A stretch of DNA of 64,000 bases from an uncultured Colwellia sp. (GCA_913058245.1 CAJXQJ010000003.1:124001-188000), one strand, 5' to 3'. Positions 38,069-48,144 are shown, counted from the stretch's first letter. Translations and numbers: made by a program. The notes: generated by a model not told the origin, from the letters alone.

Positions 38069-38431
38069 ATGCCAACACAGTGGGATCCAGATACACCCAT
38101 CTACATTCAGCTGTATCAGCAAGTGCTCTCTAGAATACTCGATGGCTATATCATCGAAGGAGAGGCGTTACCTTCTGTTAGAAAGGTTGCAGCAGAATAT
38201 CAATTGAATCCAATTACTATTTCTAAGGCGTATCAAATGCTACAGGACGAAAATATAGTTGAAAAACAACGTGGTAAAGGGTTGTTTGTCAACCATGGCG
38301 TACAAGACATTATTTTGAATAGGGAGCGAGAAAGTTTTTTAACTTCTCAATGGCCAAAAATAGTGGAGCAAATCAACCGATTAAAGCTTTCAACTGATGA
38401 CTTGTTACAACCAATTGAGGAGGCTAAATAA
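38069..38431 (+). CDS. GntR-family regulator, YtrA subfamily
   Basis: DTPIYIQLYQQVLSRILDGYIIEGEALPSVRKVAAEYQLNPITISKAYQMLQDE; 120 aa. Confidence 0.92.
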   Translation: MPTQWDPDTPIYIQLYQQVLSRILDGYIIEGEALPSVRKVAAEYQLNPITISKAYQMLQDENIVEKQRGKGLFVNHGVQDIILNRERESFLTSQWPKIVEQINRLKLSTDDLLQPIEEAK

Positions 38432-39288
38432 TGACAACATTAATCTCTATCAAGGGCTTGAGTAAAAGCTATGGGAAGAAAAAGGTAGTATCGGATATTA
38501 ATTTAACAGTAAGCGCTGGACAAATACTAGGTTTAGTTGGGCCAAATGGTGCTGGTAAAACTACTTGTTTGCAATCGATGTTAGGCTTATCTGACTTCGA
38601 CGGTAGTATTGATGTAATGGGTTATGATCCTCGAAAGCAACGTGCAGAAATGCTTAATGACGTTGCCTATATATCTGATGTGGCAGTGTTACCTAGATGG
38701 TTAAAAGTGGAACAGGCTTTGAGTTATATGGCTGATGTACATGGCAACTTCGACCGTGAGAAAGCTGAACATTTTTTGTCAAAAACCAATATAAACTTAG
38801 CCTCAAAAGTTAAAACTTTATCAAAAGGTATGGTTACACAGCTGCACCTTGCACTTATTTTAGCGATAGATGCCAAAATATTGATACTAGACGAGCCGAC
38901 ATTAGGGTTAGATATTTTGACTAGGCATCAGTTTTATAACCACTTGCTGGAAGACTTTTATTCGGATGAGAAGTGCATTCTTGTTACCACTCACCAAATT
39001 GAAGAAATTGAGCACATTCTGACAGATGTTGCTTTTATTCAAGACGGTAAATTGGTAATAAATGAAAGTGTTGAAGCCATGCGAGAGCGTTTTAAATTAG
39101 TTGCTGTTACTAACGACAAGCTAACTCAAGCGCAAGAACTGAAACCAATACACACCAATAGTTTAATGGGCTTAACAACGATGTTGTTTGATCGCTCAAG
39201 TGGTGAAGAATTACAAACGCTGGGTAATATTAGTGCGCCTAGTTTGGCTGATATTTTTGTCGGAGTGATGACCAAGGAGGCTGTGTAA
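38431..39288 (+). CDS. ABC transporter ATP-binding protein
   Basis: Walker A GPNGAGKTT; LSKGM signature; ILILDEPTLGLD. Confidence 0.95.
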   Translation: MTTLISIKGLSKSYGKKKVVSDINLTVSAGQILGLVGPNGAGKTTCLQSMLGLSDFDGSIDVMGYDPRKQRAEMLNDVAYISDVAVLPRWLKVEQALSYMADVHGNFDREKAEHFLSKTNINLASKVKTLSKGMVTQLHLALILAIDAKILILDEPTLGLDILTRHQFYNHLLEDFYSDEKCILVTTHQIEEIEHILTDVAFIQDGKLVINESVEAMRERFKLVAVTNDKLTQAQELKPIHTNSLMGLTTMLFDRSSGEELQTLGNISAPSLADIFVGVMTKEAV

Positions 39289-40196
39289 TGAGTATTGCAA
39301 CATTTAACATGAACATTAAAAAAGAGCTTTGGGAATTTAATAAACTACTTTTTTGGGTACCCGTCATTATTATTACTATGATGGTTGCTGCACCGCTTTT
39401 GCAATTATTGATCATCGAAGATTATCAGATGAATGCTATGTTTGATGGTTTAGCACAATTGCAGCACCATGCCTTAGATGAAGAGTTTACGCGTTTTAGT
39501 TTTGTGGCAATATCTGGATTGTTTGTACCTTTTATGGTGGTGGCGTTACTGGTGCAGCTTTATTATTTTTTGGTTTGTCTGTTCGATGAAAGAAGGGATT
39601 TATCCATTTATTTTTGGCGTTCTATGCCGGTTTCTGATCTTTCAACAATTGCTTATAAACTATTTACCGGAGCCTTTGTCATTCCTGCCGTGTTTATGCT
39701 GGCAGCAACGGTCACATTAATAATTGCAGCATTACTTGCTTTTATTGCTTGTATGATACTTTCAGTAGGGTTTGATATTTCACTGTGGCATATTTGGGGA
39801 AGCTTTAATTTTTTCAGTAATTTAGCTTTAACATGGTTGAGCCTAGTGCCGTTTATTTTATGGCTATTTCCACTATTTGCTTGGTTAATGCTGGCGTCAA
39901 TGTTTGCAAATAAAGCACCTTTTTTATGGGCGTTATTGCCTGTAGTTATTGTTATTTTAGTGGAAGCCTTTGTTGTTCATTACTTTAATTTAGAATCTCA
40001 AATGTTTGCTTCACTATTACTGGACTATTTTGGTATTAGTGATGATACCTTACGTAGTAACTTTACTCATGAAAATGCAATGCATTTAATGCCTATTAAG
40101 GTATTAATGTCGAAAGTGAGTATTGTGGCTTTAGCGATAGGAGCTGGGCTAATGTACTTAACCTATTGGCTAAGGGTGAATAGAAGCCACGCGTAA
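39288..40196 (+). CDS. ABC transporter permease
   Basis: Multi-TM, 1-nt overlap with ATPase stop. Confidence 0.85.
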   Translation: MSIATFNMNIKKELWEFNKLLFWVPVIIITMMVAAPLLQLLIIEDYQMNAMFDGLAQLQHHALDEEFTRFSFVAISGLFVPFMVVALLVQLYYFLVCLFDERRDLSIYFWRSMPVSDLSTIAYKLFTGAFVIPAVFMLAATVTLIIAALLAFIACMILSVGFDISLWHIWGSFNFFSNLALTWLSLVPFILWLFPLFAWLMLASMFANKAPFLWALLPVVIVILVEAFVVHYFNLESQMFASLLLDYFGISDDTLRSNFTHENAMHLMPIKVLMSKVSIVALAIGAGLMYLTYWLRVNRSHA

Positions 40197-40215
40197 TTAC
40201 TTACTAAAATGATAT

Positions 40216-40255
40216 AAAAGCCAATTTAATTGTTATAGATTACATTGGCTTTTTT
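40216..40255. terminator. Bidirectional Rho-independent terminator
   Basis: AAAAGCCAAT...ATTGGCTTTT, 10-bp perfect arms, T-run both ways, between convergent genes. Confidence 0.8.
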
Positions 40256-40268
40256 GTTGCGAGAAACT

Positions 40269-41420
40269 TTATAACGCCGAAGTTTTTAGTTTTTCTTGGT
40301 ATTGTGTTAGGAATTTTCTATGGCGCTTTTTATGCCAAGTAAGCATATTGTCAGCGATAAGTACTGCTGACTTTTGATATTTTACCGCTAACAGATAATT
40401 ACCAAGTTTTGCATAGGCTTTTGCTAGATTATGGTAACTATAAGCATCGTTTGGATATAGCTCTAAGCTTTGCTGTAAAACTGATAGTCCTTTTGTTTGA
40501 TCAACATCGAGTAAATAAAAACCTAATTGATTGATGGAATTTTTCGGTGAAACTTCAAAGCCGTATTTTTGCTTAGAAAGATATTTAAAATGCCTAATAA
40601 TTGCTGGTACCCCTTGCTGAGATATTACTGATTGTGGCGCAAGCCCTTGATGAATATCGTCAAATATTTTTTCGATGCCGAAAACAGTTGCGAGGGGAGG
40701 TAATGACATAAAATAATGGTCATTAAAATTCTTGTAGTGCCAATCTAGTAGTGTGGGTGCTGAAGTCTCGATTATTTTTTTCAGGTTCTTATAGTCTGTT
40801 AGTTGATGTTCTTCTTTAATGCCAGTCCCATGGCTAAACAATAACATGCGGGGTTTATCATTGAGTTTGCTTAACTTATTTTTAGCGGTTGAGAGAATGG
40901 CAACATAATCATCTTTTATTTCTGGGCTAGTAGCAATATAGGCGTTTGCCATATTAGGTTTATTGATCAAGCCAGATAATACTATGGTTGCGTTTGTTCT
41001 AAAGCCGCTCATGATTCGATAGCCATTAGTGCGGTATTTATTGTCGACAGCGGTAAATAGCTGTTCGTCAAAAAAGTCTAATAATGGCGTGGTTTTACCT
41101 GTTTCATCGAATATCATACCGATACGGTTACCGGGTGCTGGTGTAACAATAATGGTTTGTAACCAGGGCCATTCGCCGTTGTGACTCATCCATTGATGCA
41201 TACCACTTAAATAGGAGTTTGCATAATGATGAAAATCAAACATCATGGTGTACGACTTGTCGGTATTTTTAGCGTAGCCTGAAGGCAATGTAACGTTAAA
41301 TTTTAATGGCTCTGAAAATTTGGGATGTGCAATTTCTACGATTTCAAGCGTACTGTTGGCTGTTGCAACTTGGCTAAACATTCCAACTAACAGTAAGGCA
41401 AACGTTATAAATCTTCTCAT
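40269..41420 (-). CDS. Secreted esterase-like protein with C-terminal TPR
   Basis: Same architecture as 16976-18106 (LFTAVDNKYRTNGYRIMSGFRTNATIVL; TPR NDAYSYHNLAKAYAKLGNYLLAVKYQ). Confidence 0.75.
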   Translation of the reverse strand: MRRFITFALLLVGMFSQVATANSTLEIVEIAHPKFSEPLKFNVTLPSGYAKNTDKSYTMMFDFHHYANSYLSGMHQWMSHNGEWPWLQTIIVTPAPGNRIGMIFDETGKTTPLLDFFDEQLFTAVDNKYRTNGYRIMSGFRTNATIVLSGLINKPNMANAYIATSPEIKDDYVAILSTAKNKLSKLNDKPRMLLFSHGTGIKEEHQLTDYKNLKKIIETSAPTLLDWHYKNFNDHYFMSLPPLATVFGIEKIFDDIHQGLAPQSVISQQGVPAIIRHFKYLSKQKYGFEVSPKNSINQLGFYLLDVDQTKGLSVLQQSLELYPNDAYSYHNLAKAYAKLGNYLLAVKYQKSAVLIADNMLTWHKKRHRKFLTQYQEKLKTSAL

Positions 41421-41578
41421 TATTTTCCCTAATATTGATTCACACTAATCTCTCTAGTCTGCTTTAACTAAACGTTATATTCAATGTTTTGATTTTTATA
41501 ATGATTTTGCAGTGAACCAGATTATCTTTCGCAACGTATTCTTAGCTAGGTCTAATCATTTTATGTAGAGCAAACACC

Positions 41579-42103
41579 ATGAAAATCATCATTGTAATTT
41601 TTTCATTATTAATAAGTGCATGTGGCACTGTGTATCCAAATAAAGATATCACCGGACAAGCTTTTCCAATTGTCGAAGGGCAATCATTGGAAGAAAAAAG
41701 CGTCATTATCCCAAGTGATTTCTCTGGTGATATGACCTTGCTACTAATTGGTTACAAGCAAAACTCACAGTTTGATATTGACCGCTGGCTAATAGGTTTA
41801 GATATGACGAAAACGCGAGTCAATGTATATGAAATACCGACTATCCAAGGTTTAGTGCCCCAAATGTTCAGTACCGTTATCGACAATGGTATGAGAGCTG
41901 GAATTCCTAAACCTATGTGGAAAGGAGTTATTACTGTTTACGGCGATGGTGAAAGAGTTCAAGCATTAACAGGTAACGAAAATGCCGCCAATACTCGAGT
42001 AGTATTGTTAAATGAAAAAGGAAAAATTTTGTATTTTTACGATCAAGGGGTTTCTGTTGCGGCGCTTAATGAAGTGAGAGCTGTGCTTGCAAATCACCGT
42101 TAG
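41579..42103 (+). CDS. Small lipoprotein of unknown function
   Basis: Lipobox LLISACGTV; 174 aa. Confidence 0.65.
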   Translation: MKIIIVIFSLLISACGTVYPNKDITGQAFPIVEGQSLEEKSVIIPSDFSGDMTLLLIGYKQNSQFDIDRWLIGLDMTKTRVNVYEIPTIQGLVPQMFSTVIDNGMRAGIPKPMWKGVITVYGDGERVQALTGNENAANTRVVLLNEKGKILYFYDQGVSVAALNEVRAVLANHR

Positions 42104-42215
42104 TAGAGCATTCGGATGATAATATGGTCAGCCGAAATTGGCTATTAAAGCCAGTGTTTTAGTATTTTTGATTAAACGAATTATCGACGAGTTTTGAAGA
42201 TAAAGTTCCTCAGAA

Positions 42216-42255
42216 GAACTTACGTTAATATAGGTAGCCCTATTCACGTAAGTTC
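42216..42255. terminator. Inverted repeat between convergent genes
   Basis: GAACTTACGT...ACGTAAGTTC, inner partial pairing; no clear T tract. Confidence 0.4.
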
Positions 42256-42275
42256 GATAATCATGCTACATCTTA

Positions 42276-43424
42276 TTAGTTAACAGCAAGTTCTAATATT
42301 TCACGACTTTGCGTTAAGGTAATGGCTTGATGCTCACCAAGTTTAACCATGTTGTGCGATTCAAGTTGAGTAATCACGTCATTGACTGCTTTTGTTTTAT
42401 CGCCGCCATGTTCGGTCAGTTGTGTTGCAACATTGAGGCTATGGTAGAAAGCTTCAATAGCATCAATAGTGCGTTCTGCTAGATCGTCACCAGCAGCTAA
42501 AGCAAAAACATTACTGCCTAATTGTTCTAACTTAGCTTTTTTCACTGCCAGTTGATTACGCAATAATGATGGTTGGATTATCGCCAATGAACGTGCATGG
42601 TCTACACCATATAAAGCCGTTAGCTCATGTCCAATCATATGGGTTGCCCAATCATGTGGCACACCAGCACCAATTAAACCGTTTAAGGCTTGATTGGCGG
42701 TCCACATTAGGTTTTCGCGCCATTGCAAGGTTTCTCGCTGATCATATTGCTCGGCTAACACTAATAAATTCTTTAATAATGCTTCAGCGTAACCGTCTTG
42801 AACCATAGCGCCAGTTGGTAGCGTTAAATACTGCTCACAAATATGTACCCAAGCGTCGACTAGGCCGTTAATTAACTGACGTTCTGGCAGTGTTTTCATA
42901 GCATCTGCATCAAGCACTGCAAACTTTGGTTGTACAGCAGGAGAGAAGAATGGCAGTTTATCTTGCGTTTCTGCGCGAGTAATTACCGATGCAGCATTTG
43001 ATTCCGAACCTGTCGCTGGCAGTGTAAGTACTGCGCCGATGGCAACAGCGTCTGTAACATTATGCTTGCCTAATAATATGTCCCAACCTGCGCCATCATA
43101 ACGTGCAGTTGCGGCAACGTATTTCGCACCGTCGATTACTGAGCCTCCACCGACAGCCAAAATAAAATCAATATTTTCAGCTTTTACTAAAGCAACGGCT
43201 TTATCTAATGTTTCCATGGTCGGGTTAGGTTCTACACCTGAAAATTCCAACCAAGAATGATTTGCTAATGCGCTTTCAACTTGCTGGTAAACACCGTTTT
43301 TCTTGATAGAGCCGCCGCCATAAATCACTAACACTTTACTATTCGATGGAATGGCATCGCTAATACTGGCTATTTTACCTTGGCCGAAGTGGATTTGTGT
43401 TGGGTTAACGTATGAAAATTCCAT
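42276..43424 (-). CDS. yqhD: Iron-containing alcohol dehydrogenase, YqhD-like
   Basis: MEFSYVNPTQIHFGQGKIASISDAIP; LAVGGGSVIDGAKYVA; DWATHMIGHELTALYGVDHARSLAIIQP. Confidence 0.92.
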   Translation of the reverse strand: MEFSYVNPTQIHFGQGKIASISDAIPSNSKVLVIYGGGSIKKNGVYQQVESALANHSWLEFSGVEPNPTMETLDKAVALVKAENIDFILAVGGGSVIDGAKYVAATARYDGAGWDILLGKHNVTDAVAIGAVLTLPATGSESNAASVITRAETQDKLPFFSPAVQPKFAVLDADAMKTLPERQLINGLVDAWVHICEQYLTLPTGAMVQDGYAEALLKNLLVLAEQYDQRETLQWRENLMWTANQALNGLIGAGVPHDWATHMIGHELTALYGVDHARSLAIIQPSLLRNQLAVKKAKLEQLGSNVFALAAGDDLAERTIDAIEAFYHSLNVATQLTEHGGDKTKAVNDVITQLESHNMVKLGEHQAITLTQSREILELAVN

Positions 43425-43589
43425 GAAGTACCTCGTCTAATGATTATCTTGTTATCAAATAACTACTTTATTGCTTGCATATTACTCTCCCCTGCAGCCT
43501 TTAAATAGAGTATTAGTCGATATTTATTGCCTATTCGTGTAGAGTTTGGTTTTTGTTTTTGTTAGACAGCCTTTAAGGTAGCTAAAATT

Positions 43590-44495
43590 ATGCAGCAGCT
43601 AGTGAGCGCTATGCAGTGTTATGCAGATTTAAAATCACTAAATAACTTGTCAGGTTCACATCGAACAGTTATTGATGGCGTTAAGTTTTATCGCGCTGCT
43701 CAAAGCAGTTTTCGGCAACCCTTGTTGTATCAATCTGGCATTATTGTGATGGCGCAAGGACATAAGAATATTTATGTTGGCGAGAACTGTGTGCGATACG
43801 GTGCTGGTGATTATTTAGTGCTTGGTGTGCCTATGCCATTAGAATGTGAAGCATTTACGGCCCAAGGGTTACCCTTATTAGGCCTAGCAATTGATGTGAA
43901 CTCACACACTTTGCATAAACTAGTTGCGCAAATAAAGGAGCAAAACGATAAATTTGCAACTGATAGTGCTCAAGACAATACGAAAGAGAGAAATCAGCTG
44001 GACTTTGGTATTAAATCTAATACGTTAGGCGAGCAATTGCATGAAACAATATTGCGTTTATTAAAGGTTTTGCAAAATGACGCTGAAGCGAGAATTCTTG
44101 GGCCAGCTATCGTTGAGGAAATAGTCTACCGCGCATTAATTGGTAAAAATGGTCATATTCTTTTTGATCTTGCTCATCATGATGGGCATTACGCACGCAT
44201 TGCTCGCGTGCTAGATACACTGCACAAGCGCTACGCTGAAACGATATCAGTAGAATATCTAGCAGAACTTGCTCATATGAGTGTTTCGGGTTTTCATAAA
44301 GCTTTTCGGCAAGTAACGAAAGAAACACCGCTACAATATCTGAAAAAAATTCGATTGAATAAAGCAAAAGATTTAATTGTTTCTGATGGCAAGCAAGCAA
44401 CAGAGGCGGCGATGTTAGTTGGTTATACTAGCCCTTCACAATTTAGTCGTGAGTTCAAACGTCACTTTAATGCAACCCCTAAGTCTGTGATTTGA
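43590..44495 (+). CDS. AraC-family regulator with AraC_N domain, YqhC-like
   Basis: C-terminal HTH LAELAHMSVSGFHKAFRQVTKETPLQYLKKIRLNKAKDLI...GYTSPSQFSREFKRHF; divergent from yqhD. Confidence 0.9.
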   Translation: MQQLVSAMQCYADLKSLNNLSGSHRTVIDGVKFYRAAQSSFRQPLLYQSGIIVMAQGHKNIYVGENCVRYGAGDYLVLGVPMPLECEAFTAQGLPLLGLAIDVNSHTLHKLVAQIKEQNDKFATDSAQDNTKERNQLDFGIKSNTLGEQLHETILRLLKVLQNDAEARILGPAIVEEIVYRALIGKNGHILFDLAHHDGHYARIARVLDTLHKRYAETISVEYLAELAHMSVSGFHKAFRQVTKETPLQYLKKIRLNKAKDLIVSDGKQATEAAMLVGYTSPSQFSREFKRHFNATPKSVI

Positions 44496-46012
44496 AGCTT
44501 GCTGCTGTAGTCTTCTAGCATCGAATACAGAAATTCTAGCTTAGTGGTTTCGATATTATTTTTTGCTTGCTGAAACAACTGTTTAGCCGCTTGATGTTCT
44601 CCTTGCTGATAAAGCACATATGAAAGATGTAATGTATTTGAGTTGGTGCCAATCGGGCTTTGTGTTATTTGATTAAGCTTAATGGCATTTTGAAAAGCTT
44701 GTGCTGATTCAGCGAGTGAGTTTTTGGCTAAGTAATGCAAGCCTCTAGCCTCGGCAATACTGGCTTTTATATACCACTCTGGCGCTGTATCAATAGCTTT
44801 TGATGCATGTTCAAAATACTGCTCAGCTTGCTGCCATAACTTTTGATGAGAGGCAATACGAGCTTTAATTAAATCTATATCAGCTTGATTTTGTTGGTTA
44901 ATAGCATGGATTTTTTTGGTCGTATCAATAAGTGTTTTTGCTTTTTGGTATTGTTTTTCCCACAAATAAAGTTTACTTAGGTATATACCTGCAATAACAG
45001 AGTTGGGATTTAAAGCTAAGTAACTTTCAAAAAAACTGATGGAAGATTGCCAATCTGCTTCGTAGCTGATCATTGCTTGAGCAAATAATGCATCACTGAA
45101 TTCTTTTGCTGGCTCATCTGCACTTCTTTGTAGTGGCTGTTTGGTAAAGTCAGCAATTTTTTGTGCGAGCATATTGAGGGCGGCTTTGATATCAGTATTA
45201 AGAATTACCCCTTGTTTTACATCATTTTTAACATGAAATTTATAGGCTAATTTATAGTCAGAAATATTACCATGCAATTCAGTTTCAATAATCAAGCTAG
45301 CACCAGAAGTACTGAACAGTTTATTGATGTCAGCTGAGGTAAAGTGTCTGCTTAGTCCCGCGGTATGCATAAGCTCGGGAATACGAATACCATCATGAAT
45401 ATAAATAGATGCAGGCAGTGCCTTTAATTTAGCAATAACTTGCTCCATGCCGCCAAGGTAAAGCCAGTCATGTTCTCCGTATGCAATTTTATGTTTTACT
45501 GGCAACACAATAATGTTTTGTTCAAACGCTGTGACCGCCTCTGATGTTTTATTGTCAGGGATATGGCTATCACTATTAAACATTTGCGCTAATATGAGCA
45601 ATAACAAGCATAAAACCGTTAAGGCAATGGCAAACCTACGCCAATATAGTTGAAAAACTGTTGGGGAGTTTTCGTCTGGGTTATTACTTTTAGCTTTTGA
45701 GCCCTTATCTACAGGCAATGGAATTAGTGCTGCCGTGAAAGCATAGCCTTTACGAGGGTGATTTTGAATTATATTGCTGTCGGCAAATAGCTGACGAATT
45801 TCTCTTATTGACTGAAAAATTACCCCATCATCAACATTAACATCATCCCAAATTACCTCGAGCAGTTCATTTTTAGTAATAACTTTCCCGCTTCTCTCGG
45901 CTAAATACATTAATACTGTCAGTGTTTTAGGCCGAATATGATGGCTGACATCAGCACCTGACAATGTACGGGTTTGTAAATTTAAAACATAATGATTAAT
46001 TTGATAAAGCAT
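44462..46012 (-). CDS. CadC/ToxR-like membrane winged-helix regulator with TPR-like periplasmic region
   Basis: wHTH (IRPKTLTVLMYLAERSGKVITKNELLEVIWDDVNVDDGVIFQSIREIRQLF...HPRKGYAFTA), one TM, TPR-like C-terminus. Confidence 0.87.
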   Translation of the reverse strand: MLYQINHYVLNLQTRTLSGADVSHHIRPKTLTVLMYLAERSGKVITKNELLEVIWDDVNVDDGVIFQSIREIRQLFADSNIIQNHPRKGYAFTAALIPLPVDKGSKAKSNNPDENSPTVFQLYWRRFAIALTVLCLLLLILAQMFNSDSHIPDNKTSEAVTAFEQNIIVLPVKHKIAYGEHDWLYLGGMEQVIAKLKALPASIYIHDGIRIPELMHTAGLSRHFTSADINKLFSTSGASLIIETELHGNISDYKLAYKFHVKNDVKQGVILNTDIKAALNMLAQKIADFTKQPLQRSADEPAKEFSDALFAQAMISYEADWQSSISFFESYLALNPNSVIAGIYLSKLYLWEKQYQKAKTLIDTTKKIHAINQQNQADIDLIKARIASHQKLWQQAEQYFEHASKAIDTAPEWYIKASIAEARGLHYLAKNSLAESAQAFQNAIKLNQITQSPIGTNSNTLHLSYVLYQQGEHQAAKQLFQQAKNNIETTKLEFLYSMLEDYSSKLQITDLGVALK

Positions 46013-46156
46013 TCGACAGCATAAGGTGAATTTTTATTTATTAATTCAATATTATGCGGACAATTATTATGAATTAATAGCGCAATTTTTCTTGCTTAGC
46101 TTTTGGGCAGTATAAAATATTGCTGATTGATAACTGCCGCTTTTGTTAAGCCTGTA

Positions 46157-47821
46157 CTATTTCTTCGCTCTGGCTTTACCAATAAGTGCGTAGGTAAATT
46201 CATTATTAAGTTTTACGCTACCGTTGCGCACGGTCAGTGCTGTATTAGAGTAGTGATCAAATACTTGCTCACCGTTTGCGTATAGCTTGTAAACCGAAAT
46301 TGTTTTAGCACCAATAGGTAAATCTTTTGCCAGCAGTACTGACGGGCTGCCGCTAAGTTCCCGCTTGAAAATATAGGGTGTTTGGCTTAATTGTTTATGG
46401 GTACCTGAGCCGACCGCATCATAGTTTTGTCGAAAACGACCAAGCTTTTGCCAATGTGCCAATATCGCTTGAGTTTTTGGTGCTTTTAGATCTTGCCAAT
46501 TCATAGGTGTGCGCATATTAGCATCACCATAAGCACCTACTGCATACATAGCGCGAGACAGTTCATCGCCATAATAAATTTGCACGCCCCCCGGAGCTAG
46601 CATGAGTTTGAAAGCAGCCTCGAATGCTTGCTTACGGTTACGATCATATGAATTTTGATCATCGTGAGAGCCGATATAGTTTAAAATACCTTTGCCATCG
46701 AGTTCATGGCTTAACGCCTTGGCATAATTTGAAAATAACTGTTCTGGAGATTGCTTTACATCGTTGACGAAGCTCATATTGATTAAAGCGTCAAAGCCAT
46801 GATCAAAAAAGTTTACTTGTTTATCGCCATAGTCGTACGATAAGCCGTCTTTGGCGGTATTTCCATGACCATTTAGACCCCAGTGATATACTTCACCAAC
46901 CATATAAAAAGGTAAATCATCTTGTACTTTTTGAGGGTTGTTACGTTTCCAAGCTTGCAAGGCTAGCTGGCTTTCCCTTTTTAATACCTGCCAAATTTCA
47001 GCTTCTACGTGTTTAGCTGTGTCCACTCGAAAGCCATCAACGCCGTACTCTCTTACCCAATCAGTTAACCACTTAACAATGTAGTACTTTGGTGCTCGAG
47101 GATATTTGGTTCGTTCGAAAAAGCTAGCTAGTTCGGCAAGTTCTTGCTCTAAGCGGCCTTCTTTTTGCCATTTTTCTAGCAATTGTGTAGGTAGTTCAAC
47201 TTCGGTTTTTGATTCTGTTCGAACGTCAGTCAATGATGTGGCTAAGGCACATTGGGTGTTTTCTTGATAATTGTGCCACTGGCAAACGGGTGTCGTTCTA
47301 ATCCAGCTTTCTGGCCAAGCCCAGTCAGCTTGGGTTTCAGGACCAGTATGATTGATGATCACATCAAGCAGTACTTTGATACCTTGTTGACGAGCTGTTT
47401 CGATCATCTGCTTTAAATCGTCCTCATCGCCAAAATTTGCATCGACAGCGGTCCAGTCTTTTGGCCAATACCCATGATATGAGTATGTAATGCCATCAGA
47501 CTCGTCATAACCATGAACTTGCTCAATTAACGGTGTCATCCAAATTGCGTCAACCCCTAAACGATTAAAATATCCTTGCTGTAACTTTTCGGTGATGCCT
47601 TTAATGTCACCACCTTCAAAGCCACGCAATTTCGCCGTTTTTTCAGTGCGATTATAGGCTTGGTCGTTGCTAGGGTCGGCGTTATTGAATCGGTCTGTGA
47701 GCATGAAATACACAGTAGCATTTTGCCAAAAATGTGCTGTTTTGGCCTGCGTAGTAAGGGTAAAAATACTAAATAGAAAGGGTAAAAGCCATATGGCTTT
47801 TGTCGTAAGTTTTAATGACAT
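46157..47821 (-). CDS. Secreted alpha-amylase family (GH13) glycosidase
   Basis: VYFMLTDRFNNADP; KVLLDVIINHTG; VDGFRVDTAKHVE; MVGEVYHW; YIGSHDDQN. Start at 47821 preferred over 47878. Confidence 0.93.
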   Translation of the reverse strand: MSLKLTTKAIWLLPFLFSIFTLTTQAKTAHFWQNATVYFMLTDRFNNADPSNDQAYNRTEKTAKLRGFEGGDIKGITEKLQQGYFNRLGVDAIWMTPLIEQVHGYDESDGITYSYHGYWPKDWTAVDANFGDEDDLKQMIETARQQGIKVLLDVIINHTGPETQADWAWPESWIRTTPVCQWHNYQENTQCALATSLTDVRTESKTEVELPTQLLEKWQKEGRLEQELAELASFFERTKYPRAPKYYIVKWLTDWVREYGVDGFRVDTAKHVEAEIWQVLKRESQLALQAWKRNNPQKVQDDLPFYMVGEVYHWGLNGHGNTAKDGLSYDYGDKQVNFFDHGFDALINMSFVNDVKQSPEQLFSNYAKALSHELDGKGILNYIGSHDDQNSYDRNRKQAFEAAFKLMLAPGGVQIYYGDELSRAMYAVGAYGDANMRTPMNWQDLKAPKTQAILAHWQKLGRFRQNYDAVGSGTHKQLSQTPYIFKRELSGSPSVLLAKDLPIGAKTISVYKLYANGEQVFDHYSNTALTVRNGSVKLNNEFTYALIGKARAKK

Positions 47822-47886
47822 AGTGTAAAAAATCTCGAGTGATAAAAAGTACTGTTTTTTTACACCTGTCGGGCTCAAAAACTAAC

Positions 47887-47911
47887 TTAAAACTTCTTAA
47901 AAAAACTTAAA
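47887..47911. promoter_or_regulatory. ToxR-box-like triple direct repeat TNAAA-N5
   Basis: TTAAA-ACTTC-TTAAA-AAAAC-TTAAA at 47887, 47897, 47907, upstream of the amylase. Confidence 0.45.
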
Positions 47912-48144
47912 GCATTGATTTGTTAATGACTTTGAACTGTGGTGAGAACAGCAAGCTAGTTGGTGATTGCCTTTGTTCTGCATTGAATACTGATGAAATT
48001 CGCTAATTGATGACAAATAATTTGCAGTTGGCTTGTTACGAAAAAGTATCTTGTACGAGATTAACAGCAATAAAGGCGACAAATTTTTAGTTTGCAGGCG
48101 CTTGGTAAAAGCTAACAGTAATTTTGCATGATCATATAAAAACT

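Noticed and set aside
41421-41578. Looked for TTCA-N7 phasing upstream of the third esterase-TPR gene
   Set aside because: TTCA occurs at 41439 and 41480 only, with no 10-11-bp array; this gene is not included in the proposed regulon.
46039-46079. TATTAATTCA...TGAATTAATA inverted repeat and roughly phased ATTA (46040, 46051, 46063, 46073) upstream of CadC-like 44462-46012
   Set aside because: Spacing irregular (11, 12, 10) and the sequence is very AT-rich; not strong enough to claim as an operator.
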